This document shows positions 1 to 5,074 of a DNA stretch of 6,083 bases, piece by piece; position 1 is the first letter of the stretch, and each line of letters starts with the position of its first letter. The DNA lies in the NCBI GenBank assembly GCA_030606805.1, contig JAUWFS010000198.1, forward strand, positions 1 through 6,083, read 5' to 3'. Under the pieces are notes generated by a model. It was not told where the DNA came from, did no database searches, and worked only from the letters and a program-made list of their open reading frames with translations. The stretch comes from B13-G4 sp030606805 (GTDB taxonomy: Bacteria > Desulfobacterota > Desulfobacteria > Desulfobacterales > ETH-SRB1). A program made the translations under genes and the position numbers.

Positions 1-225
1 TTTAATGGCCTCCGGATAATTCTTCATTTTATAATAACAAAAGCCTATGGCATTAGAAATTTTTCCATTATGCGGATCACTGTGCAACTGATTAAGAAGA
101 TGAAGTATTTTTGTCTGGTAACGCGTTGAAAAGGGATGGGCCGAGTAAGCTAATGATAGATTTAAAATAGTCAAAACAGAGAAAATAAATAAGAATCGAT
201 ATAAAAATGAGCGGAGTTTGTTCAT
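1..225 (-). CDS. Secreted TPR-like protein, N-terminal 75 residues (partial)
   Basis: The frame is open from an ATG at 225-223 to the left edge, so only the first 75 residues are visible. Residues 1-27 form a signal peptide: a basic start (MNKLRSFLYR), then a hydrophobic run ending in LNLSLAYSA, with likely cleavage after AYS or YSA. The mature part contains LLNQLHSDPHNGKISNAIGF followed by CYYKMKNYPEAIK, which has the spacing of a TPR helix pair (G8, Y11-12, A-x-x in helix B). It is probably a periplasmic or surface TPR protein, but the substrate and partners cannot be told from this fragment. The best Shine-Dalgarno-like stretch, AAGAGG, lies inside the end of the neighbouring repeat element, about 14 nt from the ATG, which is farther than usual. 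Seen: signal peptide and frame. Inferred: TPR identity. Confidence 0.6.
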   Translation of the reverse strand, partial: MNKLRSFLYRFLFIFSVLTILNLSLAYSAHPFSTRYQTKILHLLNQLHSDPHNGKISNAIGFCYYKMKNYPEAIK

Positions 226-237
226 AATTTAATAATA

Positions 238-357
238 GAGCCTCTTGCAGAAACAACACAGATCGACAGAGTAGTACTGCATAATGTGCCATAGCCCATA
301 CTGCTAAACAATATATAGCGAATGTAATGTGGTTACATGTGTTTCTGCAAGAGGCTC
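238..357. mobile_element. MITE-like 120-bp element with 18-bp perfect terminal inverted repeats
   Basis: The ends are perfect inverted copies of GAGCCTCTTGCAGAAACA (238-255 and 340-357). The direct 4-bp repeat AATA flanks them (234-237 and 358-361), as expected for a target-site duplication. No coding frame fits inside. This is the form of a non-autonomous derivative of a DDE insertion sequence; the parent family is not identified. It lies 12 bp upstream of the start codon of the minus-strand TPR-like gene, so it has displaced that gene's original upstream region. Confidence 0.7.
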
Positions 358-406
358 AATATAGTCTTTTTTTTTTGATATACAGGATGATCAGGATATA
401 AGAAAA

Positions 407-503
407 ATAAAGAAATTAACTTCCTTTAATTCTGTCAAAAAAGTCTGCCCCGAAGGTCGCTAATTTAGTGATAGAGCTTTTATAATCTCCTTAATTTCTT
501 TAT
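407..503. repeat. 13-bp AT-rich inverted repeat, 71-nt spacer
   Basis: ATAAAGAAATTAA at 407-419 is repeated in perfect inverse at 491-503. The spacer carries the only GC-richer patch of this intergenic region (GCCCCGAAGGTCGC). It could be the base of a structured RNA or an element remnant, but an AT-only 13-mer in AT-rich DNA can also arise by chance. Apart from this, the MITE and a ten-T tract at 367-376, nothing was seen in 226-590. Confidence 0.25.
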
Positions 504-592
504 AATTTGAGCATAAGACAAATAGCAGTGTCAAGAATTTTGTGTAAAATTTTATCCCCCTTTTAGAAGTTAAATCAAAACCCAAATAGTGC

Positions 593-621
593 TTGTCAAG
601 TGTTTTTAAATTTGATAATTA
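593..621 (+). promoter_or_regulatory. Candidate sigma-70-type promoter for the TRL-like gene
   Basis: TTGTCA (593-598) is followed after 17 nt by TAATTA (616-621). This stands about 60 nt upstream of the strong ribosome binding site of the gene starting at 684. The -35 is close to consensus and the -10 is weak; the surrounding AT richness offers alternative -10 boxes, for example GATAAT at 614. Confidence 0.3.
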
Positions 622-683
622 TATTAAAATATATAGATGCTAACTATTTCAACAATCAAACACAAGAAAGGAAAGGAGGAATT

Positions 684-998
684 ATGAGAAGAACTATAGC
701 AACCTTTATAGCTTGTGCATCCCTATGCTTTGTCATGGGTTGTGCGACGTCTTTTCCTATTGGCACGTTGTACACGGAACTGAAGCTTCCTGTCACAGCC
801 ACAGCCAATAGTGGACAGGCAACCAAAGTAGGCACAGCCAAATGCATCAGCGTTCTGACGTTGGTAGCGATTGGCGATGCCAGTATTGAGGCCGCGAAAA
901 AGGACGGCGGCATAACAAAGGTGCATCATGTTGATTGGGAAGTAGAGAACATCCTGGGAATCATTGGGAAATACAAAGTCACCGTCTATGGAGAATAA
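684..998 (+). CDS. TRL-like family lipoprotein (copy 1)
   Basis: This is a 104-residue predicted lipoprotein. The start is ATG 684, because AAAGGAGGA lies 4 nt upstream and a lipoprotein signal follows at once: MRRTIATFIACASLCFVMGC, with the lipobox VMGC and Cys20 as the lipidated residue. A GTG at 600 in the same frame would add a hydrophobic but unsupported leader. The mature part shows the TRL-like family pattern: KVGTAK (48-53), VAIGDASIEAA (61-71), GGITKVHHVD (75-84) and the terminal KVTVYGE. The family is named after a protein from a tRNA-rich locus; its biochemical role is unknown. It aligns along its length with the second copy at 2157-2510 but lacks about five residues between GTxK and the GDASI block. 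Envelope location is inferred from the lipobox. Confidence 0.85.
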   Translation: MRRTIATFIACASLCFVMGCATSFPIGTLYTELKLPVTATANSGQATKVGTAKCISVLTLVAIGDASIEAAKKDGGITKVHHVDWEVENILGIIGKYKVTVYGE

Positions 999-1209
999 CT
1001 CTGCCTACAAGGAAAAGAGAGGGGAACCCTTTTATATTTGAAAATGAAACGGTAACCTTTAGAGGAAAGGCCATCAAGCTAAAAACCGACAATGACCTCG
1101 GTAAATAGTCGTTTAATCCCCCGAAAAAATATACTCCTTCGGTTGGGCTGTAGTTTTACAACAAGTCCTTCCGAAGGAGTATAACCTGCCAGTAACAGTC
1201 TATGGATTC
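999..1209. other. Intergenic remnant region
   Basis: A short open stretch at 1022-1108 in plus frame reads GNPFIFENETVTFRGKAIK and then LKTDNDLGK before TAG. It has coding-like composition but no start codon or ribosome binding site of its own. It could be the remains of a gene that once lay downstream of the TRL-like gene or belonged to the caspase-like pseudogene; no family is recognised. The rest is the hairpin at 1130-1183. Confidence 0.3.
1130..1183 (-). repeat. 13-bp perfect hairpin, terminator-like on the minus strand
   Basis: TATACTCCTTCGG (1130-1142) and CCGAAGGAGTATA (1171-1183) pair perfectly across 28 nt. The spacer holds a small internal stem, TGTA-GTTT-TACA. On the minus strand the stem is followed directly by six T (complement of 1124-1129), as in a factor-independent terminator, although the loop is large. 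No intact minus-strand gene ends just before it, so it may instead be a dispersed palindromic repeat. Confidence 0.4.
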
Positions 1210-1708
1210 AAGGAGTTAGGGTTCATAGGTTCATTGCCAAGAAAGTGGTTGAACATAGTAATACTTGATGCTTGCCGCAATAATCCTCTTAAGAGAAGTT
1301 TTAGATCGGGAGCTAGGGGCCTTGTCAGTCTGGATGCACCTCTGCCGGATCTTTGATAGCTTATTCTACCGCATCTGGTTCATTAGCAACAGATGGAATG
1401 GGCAGGAACGAGCTGTACACATCAAAGCTTATGAAGCATATGATGACACCAGGCTTATCTATCGAAGAAATGTTTAAAAATGTCCGGCTGAAAGTTATGA
1501 ACGCTACAAACAAAGCTCAAGTGCTATGGGAGTCATCTTCCATGACCGGTGATTTTTATTTTATACCTGGTGATATGCCAAAGAAACCACGTACAAAGTC
1601 GTCACCTACTATATCACTTCAGCATTACCACATGAACGTTTTTATCTTGCTTTGCAAGGCACAGGATATATTAAAAAAGAGCAACAGATTTGTCAAAAAA
1701 GGCAATAA
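1210..1708 (+). pseudogene. Decayed caspase-like (peptidase C14) gene fragment
   Basis: Three successive plus frames join into one recognisable protein. Frame one (about 1210-1353) reads KWLNIVILDACRNNPLKRSF and then RSGARGLVSLDAP, which holds the caspase-fold catalytic Cys block (LDACRNNP). It ends at TGA 1354. Frame two picks up at 1353 with LIAYSTASGSLATDGMGRNE, MTPGLSIEEMF and VLWESSSMTGDFYFIPG, the usual continuation in bacterial caspase-domain proteins. Frame three (1574-1708) gives YAKETTYKVVTYYITSALPH and continues to TAA. Each join fits the loss of one base, the first inside CTTTG at 1351. The N-terminal half with the catalytic His (the GHG-type motif) is absent, so the product cannot be an active peptidase. 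The caspase identity is strong; attachment of the third segment is inferred. Confidence 0.75.
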
Positions 1709-2099
1709 TCTTATATTTGATACTTTATTAAACTTACATTTCGCACTTGGAAAATCGAATTGTTGTAAATTTAATCACCATAAAAGTCAGATAGTTACAT
1801 AATATATTACACTGTCATCTCTTCAGTATTTCTTGCGATAATGGGTTGCATTATGAAAAATAGTTGCTGTATGGGGACCAGTGCTACTGATGCAGTAAGA
1901 TTTTTAATAGCAATTCCCCCAATTTTATTGTAACCACTTGGAATATAAAAGAACATTAACAAACAAAAATCATGCCAAATCCATGAATTTTGTGGAATTT
2001 ATTTTTCGAAAACTCAAGTAATTTAAGACGACCATTAATCTGACAGAAATTGTTTGATCTAACATACTGAAAATTCAGGGACGAAAAAATGACTGTCCG
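1709..2099. other. AT-rich gap with no convincing gene
   Basis: No supported gene was found. An open stretch at 1841-1933 (ATG 1841 or 1853) reads MKNSCCMGTSATDAVRFLIA and then IPPILL, preceded in frame by the lipobox-like LAIMGC. It has no ribosome binding site and no usable upstream start, so it is at most a remnant of a small lipoprotein gene. A short stem CTGAA-AA-TTCAG occurs near 2067. Confidence 0.3.
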
Positions 2100-2138
2100 A
2101 AATAAAATCAAATTAATTTAAAATGGCCGAATGTCATG
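2100..2138 (+). repeat. Left arm of 39-bp inverted repeat around TRL copy 2
   Basis: The arm matches the reverse complement of 2565-2603 at 32 of 39 positions without gaps. Shared blocks are AAATCAAATT, AAATGGCCG and GTCATG. It ends 18 bp beyond the stop codon of the TRL-like gene. With its partner it delimits a 504-bp unit holding only that gene. No target-site duplication is visible outside the arms. Confidence 0.6.
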
Positions 2139-2156
2139 TTTGATACCAGTTACCTG

Positions 2157-2510
2157 TTATTCACCGTAAACAATTGTAGTAAGACGATGAAACAATCCAC
2201 TAAGAACAAGTGTCGTATCGTAATCGACATGATGTATCTTTGTTATTCCTCCATTTATCATTGCAGCCTGAATACTGGCATCACCTACAGATATAAGTCC
2301 TAAAACCGCTGTCGCACTAGCTTCACCTCTTTTAGATGTTCCCACTTTGTCCATATTACCTGTTCTTAACGCAAGTGTGGCAGCAGATTCAGGTGCTTGA
2401 ACTTTAGTAAATAATGCTCCTGCGGGCGGCATTGGGCCTTTAATTGCACATCCAGATACAATTAGAAAACAGACTAGAACAATCAATAAACAAAAAACCC
2501 TTTTTTTCAT
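2157..2510 (-). CDS. TRL-like family lipoprotein (copy 2)
   Basis: This is a 117-residue predicted lipoprotein. ATG 2510 is chosen because AAAGGAG lies about 10 nt upstream and a full lipoprotein signal follows: MKKRVFCLLIVLVCFLIVSG and then Cys21 in the lipobox IVSGC. The mature domain carries VGTSKRGEA, LGLISVGDASIQAA, GGITKIHHVDYD and the terminal TTIVYGE, the same blocks as in copy 1 at 684-998. This copy keeps the fuller spacing between GTSK and GDASI. The function of the family is unknown; a lipid-anchored envelope location is inferred. The gene converges on copy 1 and lies inside a 39-bp imperfect inverted repeat. A minus-strand promoter at 2796-2824 could serve it through a long structured leader. 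Confidence 0.85.
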   Translation of the reverse strand: MKKRVFCLLIVLVCFLIVSGCAIKGPMPPAGALFTKVQAPESAATLALRTGNMDKVGTSKRGEASATAVLGLISVGDASIQAAMINGGITKIHHVDYDTTLVLSGLFHRLTTIVYGE

Positions 2511-2564
2511 AATTAATTTTCTCCTTTCACAATATTAAAATTTGTTTTTGCTATGATAGCTATA

Positions 2565-2603
2565 CATGACTTGCGGCCATTTCGAAAAAATTTGATTTAA
2601 TTT
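2565..2603 (-). repeat. Right arm of 39-bp inverted repeat around TRL copy 2
   Basis: This is the partner of 2100-2138 (32 of 39 matches in inverse orientation). It sits 54 bp upstream of the TRL start codon and ends 3 bp before the next inverted-repeat element at 2607. The sequence similarity stops abruptly at both inner and outer ends, which favours a defined repeat over chance AT-rich matching. Confidence 0.6.
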
Positions 2604-2606
2604 AAG

Positions 2607-2741
2607 AGGCTACCAACTTAAAGCGGGACACTTTCCGCCATTTTGACTCTATGGCAATTCCGCAATTAAGCAATATCTGAGGAGTTGCTAACCAATTGAA
2701 TTTACAGGCTGTCCCGCCTTACGTTGGTAGCCTGTTTTTTT
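2607..2741 (+). ncRNA. Foldable 127-bp element ending in a T-tract (possible sRNA, terminator or MITE)
   Basis: Arms 2607-2630 and 2710-2733 are inverse copies at 22 of 24 positions: AGGCTACCAAC pairs with GTTGGTAGCCT and GCGGGACA with TGTCCCGC, separated by a small symmetric mismatch region. Inside are two further stems, GCCAT/ATGGC near 2637-2655 and AGCAA/TTGCT near 2675-2695. On the plus strand the closing arm is followed by G and seven T (2735-2741), so transcription in that direction would give a multibranch RNA with its own terminator. No clear plus promoter is seen before it and no target duplication flanks it. Read on the minus strand it would be part of the leader of the TRL-like gene. 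Confidence 0.45.
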
Positions 2742-2795
2742 GGCATGTCGCCCAACTCATTTTTGTGCAAGCACAGATTGCCTTCATAAAAAACC

Positions 2796-2824
2796 TGAAT
2801 AATGCAAGCCAACACTTATGTCAA
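2796..2824 (-). promoter_or_regulatory. Candidate minus-strand promoter inside repeat copy 1
   Basis: On the minus strand a perfect TTGACA (complement of 2819-2824) is followed after 17 nt by TATTCA (complement of 2796-2801). It points towards the TRL-like gene at 2510, giving a leader of roughly 280 nt that would include the foldable element. The -35 is ideal and the -10 weak. The same layout occurs in the second repeat copy at 5075-5103. Confidence 0.4.
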
Positions 2825-2841
2825 TGATTTTCATAAGATGT
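2801..2841. repeat. 41-bp dispersed direct repeat, copy 1
   Basis: It matches 5080-5120 at 36 of 41 positions in the same orientation, with the exact shared core ATGTCAATGATTTTCA. An eight-base CCTGAATA precedes both copies, directly here (2794-2801) and 34 bp further out at 5038-5045, so copy 2 looks like the same unit with an insertion, or copy 1 like one with a deletion. Confidence 0.7.
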
Positions 2842-2854
2842 CTCTCTTTAGTTA

Positions 2855-2883
2855 TTGACGTACAAGCAGTTTTTTGCTATACT
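2855..2883 (+). promoter_or_regulatory. Sigma-70-type promoter of the PA2779/PA2778/TPR operon
   Basis: TTGACG (2855-2860), exactly 17 nt, then TATACT (2878-2883); each box differs from consensus at one position. It is the best promoter in the window and lies about 60 nt upstream of the first gene of the operon. It is divergent from the minus-strand promoter 31 bp away. Confidence 0.75.
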
Positions 2884-2943
2884 TATATTTATTCCAAACA
2901 CCAACTAAAAGCAAATTCCTATCACTGAGGAAAGGAGCATAGT

Positions 2944-3339
2944 ATGTCAAAAGGGCTGGTTAAATGCGTATCGTGGTTTCTTGTTGTCGGGATGTTTGCA
3001 TTGGGTATTGTACCCAGAGTTGATGCAGGGCTTTCACCTTCAGAGATAATCGTTTTTTCGCAGGCTGACAGGACTTCTCATCTCCAAAACATTCAAAAAA
3101 TTCTTGAGACAAAGATGGTAGGCAAAAGGCTCCAACAACTCGGCCTATCGCAGGATGACATTCTGATGAGGTTAAGCAGGCTAGATGATAAACAGATTCA
3201 CAGTATCGCCTTAAAACTCGATGAAATCAGAGTTGGCGGCAACGGCTTCGAGGTTCTGGTGGTGATTCTTCTCATAGGAATATTAGTTGGAGTTTGGTTT
3301 TATGTTTCAGGCAAGAGAATTATTATTCAAAGCAAGTAG
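2944..3339 (+). CDS. PA2779-family (DUF6627-like) membrane-anchored protein
   Basis: This is a 131-residue protein starting at ATG 2944, 6 nt after AAAGGAG. Residues 1-28 are a signal peptide ending in RVDA. The middle, about 45-95, is helical and charged: LQNIQKILETKMVGKRLQQL followed by GLSQDDILMRLSRLDDKQIH. This is the family pattern in which a short repeat (L-x-x-G-L/V-x-x-x-x-x-x-R-L-x-x-L) precedes the C-terminus. RVGGNG (96-101) comes next, then a membrane segment (about 102-122) and a basic tail GKRIIIQSK. It is predicted to be exported and anchored by its C-terminus. Its role is unknown. It is first in an operon with a PA2778-type C39-like peptidase, the usual partner of this family as I recall, which suggests a joint envelope function. 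The assignment rests on architecture, short motifs and this neighbour. Confidence 0.75.
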   Translation: MSKGLVKCVSWFLVVGMFALGIVPRVDAGLSPSEIIVFSQADRTSHLQNIQKILETKMVGKRLQQLGLSQDDILMRLSRLDDKQIHSIALKLDEIRVGGNGFEVLVVILLIGILVGVWFYVSGKRIIIQSK

Positions 3340-3375
3340 CACTCATGTTCCCCCAACATATATTTTTAACTTACC

Positions 3376-3942
3376 GTGCCTGAAAATTTGACCGGATTTA
3401 TTGCGTGGGTTCGTGGATGCCTGCGCATATTTCCTTTTGTCCTCCCCCTCCTTTTTTCATGCACAGGAATTCCCGACATCAAGGAATCCAGGGCCTTTCA
3501 GTTAATAGAAAGTGTGCCATTTTATCCTCAGGAAGCATATCAGTGCGGTCCAGCCTCACTTGCAGGTGTTTTGAATTATTGGAGGACAGGTGTTTCTCCT
3601 GAGGATGTTGCAGGCGAAATATATAGTGAGTCAGCAAAGGGCACGCTTGACATTGATATGATCTTGTATGCGGAGAGAAAGGGTCTTAATGCCAGGCAGT
3701 ATAAGGGCAGTGCTGATGATATTAAGCGCAATATTGATTTGGGCTATCCATTGATAGTCCTGATTGATTATGGTTTCTGGGTTTATCAGCAAAACCATTT
3801 TATGGTGGTTGTCGGTTACAACAAAAATGGAATCCTTGCAAATTCAGGAAGGGATCGTCTCAAGTTCATACCTTTCAAAGTTTTTTTGAAGTCATGGAAA
3901 AGAACAAATTTCTGGACGATGCTGATAAGCCCCAAACAATGA
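3376..3942 (+). CDS. PA2778-family C39-like cysteine peptidase lipoprotein
   Basis: This is a 188-residue protein. Residues 15-29 (CLRIFPFVLPLLFSC) look like a lipoprotein signal with the lipobox LFSC and Cys29. The peptidase core begins with FYPQEAYQCGPASLAG, where Cys57 is the likely nucleophile and Gln52 the oxyanion-hole residue. NHFMVVVGYN supplies His141 and ILANSGRD the third site (Asn156 or Asp160). This is the order of a C39-like papain-fold peptidase, a family best known for cutting after double glycine. GTG 3376 is used because it is the first start after the preceding stop and precedes the signal sequence, but no clear ribosome binding site is seen; TTG 3388 is possible. It follows the PA2779-type gene by 36 nt. 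The Pseudomonas-type relative is longer and has TPR repeats at the C-terminus; here these are encoded by the next gene. Confidence 0.8.
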   Translation: MPENLTGFIAWVRGCLRIFPFVLPLLFSCTGIPDIKESRAFQLIESVPFYPQEAYQCGPASLAGVLNYWRTGVSPEDVAGEIYSESAKGTLDIDMILYAERKGLNARQYKGSADDIKRNIDLGYPLIVLIDYGFWVYQQNHFMVVVGYNKNGILANSGRDRLKFIPFKVFLKSWKRTNFWTMLISPKQ

Positions 3943-4415
3943 GCCGCACGTCATATCTAAAGTGCCGGCTAACTCATATCTTGTTGCTTGGCTGTTGCTT
4001 GCTGCTGTTTTCTTCCGGTTGCGTCCTTCCAAAAATTATCGTGTTTGAAGATCCCCTGACATCTGAGGAACACTTAGAACTCGGGGTGGCTTATGAGAAA
4101 AAAGGTGAGTTTGACGGTGCAATAAAACAATACAGATTGGCAGCCAAGAAACTTCCTGTTGCTTATCTTTATCTCGGCAATGCGCATTTTCAGAAAAACG
4201 AATTGCATGAGGCAGAAGAATCATACAAAGAGGCAATCAAAAGGAACGCTCACAATGCTGATGCCTATAATAATCTGGCATGGCTCTACTATGTGAAGGG
4301 CAACAACCTCGATGAAGCGGAAAAGCTTGCCAAAAAGGCTCTCGAACTCAATCCTTCGAAAAAGAACATTTACGGCGATACACTGGAGAAAATAAGAGAA
4401 GTCAAAAAGCCTTGA
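3939..4415 (+). CDS. TPR lipoprotein, coupled to the C39-like peptidase
   Basis: This is a 158-residue protein. ATG 3939 overlaps the peptidase stop as ATGA, which fits translational coupling. It directly precedes the signal ILLLGCCLLLFSSGC (lipobox SSGC, lipidated Cys28), so this start is preferred to the in-frame ATG 3894. Three TPR motifs follow: about 44-73 (LELGVAYEKKGEFDGAIKQY), 74-104 (YLYLGNAHFQKNELHEAEES) and 107-140 (AYNNLAWLYYVKGNNLDEAE, ending LELNPS). TPRs bind proteins; this one probably holds the peptidase or its substrate at the membrane. Since the PA2778 family usually carries these repeats on the peptidase itself, the pair looks like a split form of one protein. The 3' end overlaps the convergent DUF5615 gene by 46 bp. 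Confidence 0.85.
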   Translation: MSRTSYLKCRLTHILLLGCCLLLFSSGCVLPKIIVFEDPLTSEEHLELGVAYEKKGEFDGAIKQYRLAAKKLPVAYLYLGNAHFQKNELHEAEESYKEAIKRNAHNADAYNNLAWLYYVKGNNLDEAEKLAKKALELNPSKKNIYGDTLEKIREVKKP

Positions 4416-4651
4416 AACAGGCTTCGTAGGACAATCAAACCGGAAAAATCCTGTGGTGGATAAGCGCGGATATCGGCAAAATCCGTGTCTAAGGTTATCA
4501 AAGCACGTTTCTCTCTTCGGCAAACAATTGAAATGTAGCTGTCAGGGGCTCCATCAAGGTGTTCCTGAAACACAGTCAGTGCATCGTGTCCTTGTTCTGT
4601 GAGTAAATTTGCAACCTCAACAGGCAAATTTTCATCGATTTTGAATTTCAT
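4370..4651 (-). CDS. DUF5615 PIN-like toxin, C-terminally truncated
   Basis: Residues 1-76 match the DUF5615 PIN-like family: MKFKIDENLPVEVANLL with the acidic pair Asp6-Glu7, QGHDALTV, GAPDSYISIVCRREKRALIT, LDTDFADIRAYP with Asp55, Asp57 and Asp60, and FSGLIVLR. Family members usually run on for roughly 30-40 residues after GLIVLR. Here the frame instead reads SLFQGFLTSLIFSSVSP, with no family resemblance, antisense to the 3' end of the TPR gene. The breakpoint is therefore near 4424, where a terminator-like hairpin also begins. Acidic residues expected for a PIN nuclease site remain, but the missing C-terminal part probably disables folding. It starts 8 nt after the DUF433 gene, its likely antitoxin. 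It could be a living short variant, but a rearrangement relic is more likely. Confidence 0.75.
   Translation of the reverse strand: MKFKIDENLPVEVANLLTEQGHDALTVFQEHLDGAPDSYISIVCRREKRALITLDTDFADIRAYPPQDFSGLIVLRSLFQGFLTSLIFSSVSP
4404..4424 (-). terminator. Small terminator-like hairpin for the DUF433/DUF5615 pair
   Basis: On the minus strand AAGCCT-GTTTCA-AGGCTT (4424-4407) is followed by a run of five T (complement of 4404-4408). The 6-bp stem is short and only half GC, so it may be weak. It lies inside the truncated toxin frame, and the TPR stop codon is in its loop. On the plus strand there is no T-tract. Confidence 0.45.
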
Positions 4652-4659
4652 TTTCTTGC

Positions 4660-4890
4660 CTAAGCCGGCATACCTACAACTCGTTCTCGCGTAAGTTCGG
4701 CTGCATAAGCAATGGCAGCTTGCACAGACTCCCTGTTTAAGGATGGGTAGCTTGCAATTATCTCTTCATAAGAAAGCCCAGCCGCCAAATTATCCAGCAC
4801 AACCGACACCATAATTCGGGTTTCCTTTAAACATGCTTTACCATGACATACTGACGGATCAACTGTGATGTAATCTTGCCAAGTCATCAT
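4660..4890 (-). CDS. DUF433 antitoxin-like protein
   Basis: This is a 76-residue protein with the full DUF433 layout: WQDYITVDPSVCHGKACLKE, TRIMVSVVLDNLAAGLSYEE and IIASYPSLNRESVQAAIAYA. The core pattern I-x-x-D-P-x-x-x-x-G-K-x-x-x-x-x-T-R is complete. The second half is a predicted helix-turn-helix-like segment (LSYEEIIASYPSLNRESVQAA), in keeping with a DNA-binding antitoxin that controls its own operon. Two adjacent ATG codons exist; ATG 4890 has GAGG 7 nt upstream, the better spacing. The DUF5615 PIN-like gene follows after 8 nt, the common pairing. A promoter with a dyad and iterons lies about 180 bp upstream at 5040-5103. The length is normal for the family, so this half of the pair appears intact while its partner is cut. 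Confidence 0.88.
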   Translation of the reverse strand: MMTWQDYITVDPSVCHGKACLKETRIMVSVVLDNLAAGLSYEEIIASYPSLNRESVQAAIAYAAELTRERVVGMPA

Positions 4891-5013
4891 TTAGATACCT
4901 CTTAACCTTGAATTACTTCCATTAGTTTCGAACCAGATAACCAACAGCATATCCGCCAACAATTACGAGTTTGTAAATTTTTGGCTATAATAAATGCCCA
5001 AGTTTCTTATAAC

Positions 5014-5038
5014 CCTGCCCGACGGATGGCAGGCGGGC
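5014..5038. repeat. GC-rich palindromic hairpin
   Basis: CCTGCC (5014-5019) pairs with GGCAGG (5028-5033) across 8 nt, with an alternative stem GCCCG (5017-5021) with CGGGC (5034-5038). It is far richer in GC than its surroundings and lies in the predicted leader of the DUF433 gene. It could be a REP-like palindrome or a leader hairpin; no T-tract follows on either strand. Confidence 0.4.
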
Positions 5039-5046
5039 CTGAATAG

Positions 5047-5074
5047 TGAACTTTTGAACCTGTGAACGCTCACA
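5047..5074. promoter_or_regulatory. Three 8-bp iterons and a dyad at the start of DUF433 transcription
   Basis: TGAAC recurs at exact 8-bp spacing (TGAACTTT 5047, TGAACCTG 5055, TGAACGCT 5063), preceded by TGAATAG at 5040. The last unit overlaps the dyad TGTGA-ACGC-TCACA (5061-5074). On the minus strand the dyad begins directly after the predicted -10 box, so it covers the transcription start. This fits an operator at which the DUF433 product or its complex could repress its own promoter; the protein-site link is inferred. Confidence 0.45.

Noticed and set aside
600..683. N-terminal extension of the first TRL-like gene from GTG 600
   Set aside because: No ribosome binding site there, AT-rich filler sequence, and a strong AAAGGAGGA plus a lipoprotein signal at ATG 684.
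723..929. Minus-strand frames over the first TRL-like gene
   Set aside because: They are shadows of a gene with clear start signals and family motifs on the plus strand.
1195..1206. VTVYG in plus frame before the caspase remnant, similar to the TRL C-terminus
   Set aside because: The match is only a few codons (GTxACxGTCTATGGA); too short to call a third TRL relic.
1841..1933. 30-codon frame with lipobox-like upstream sequence
   Set aside because: No ribosome binding site, no proper signal peptide start and no recognised family.
3894..3938. Earlier ATG start for the TPR lipoprotein
   Set aside because: It would put 15 polar residues before the signal peptide and overlap the peptidase deeply; ATG 3939 gives the ATGA coupling.
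4221..4523. Minus-strand open frame of 100 codons over the TPR and DUF5615 genes
   Set aside because: No family resemblance; it is antisense to a clear TPR gene and out of frame with DUF5615.
5061..5074. CRP/FNR-type site TGTGA-TCACA
   Set aside because: The spacer is 4 nt instead of 6, and it overlaps a period-8 repeat; a dedicated local operator is more likely.
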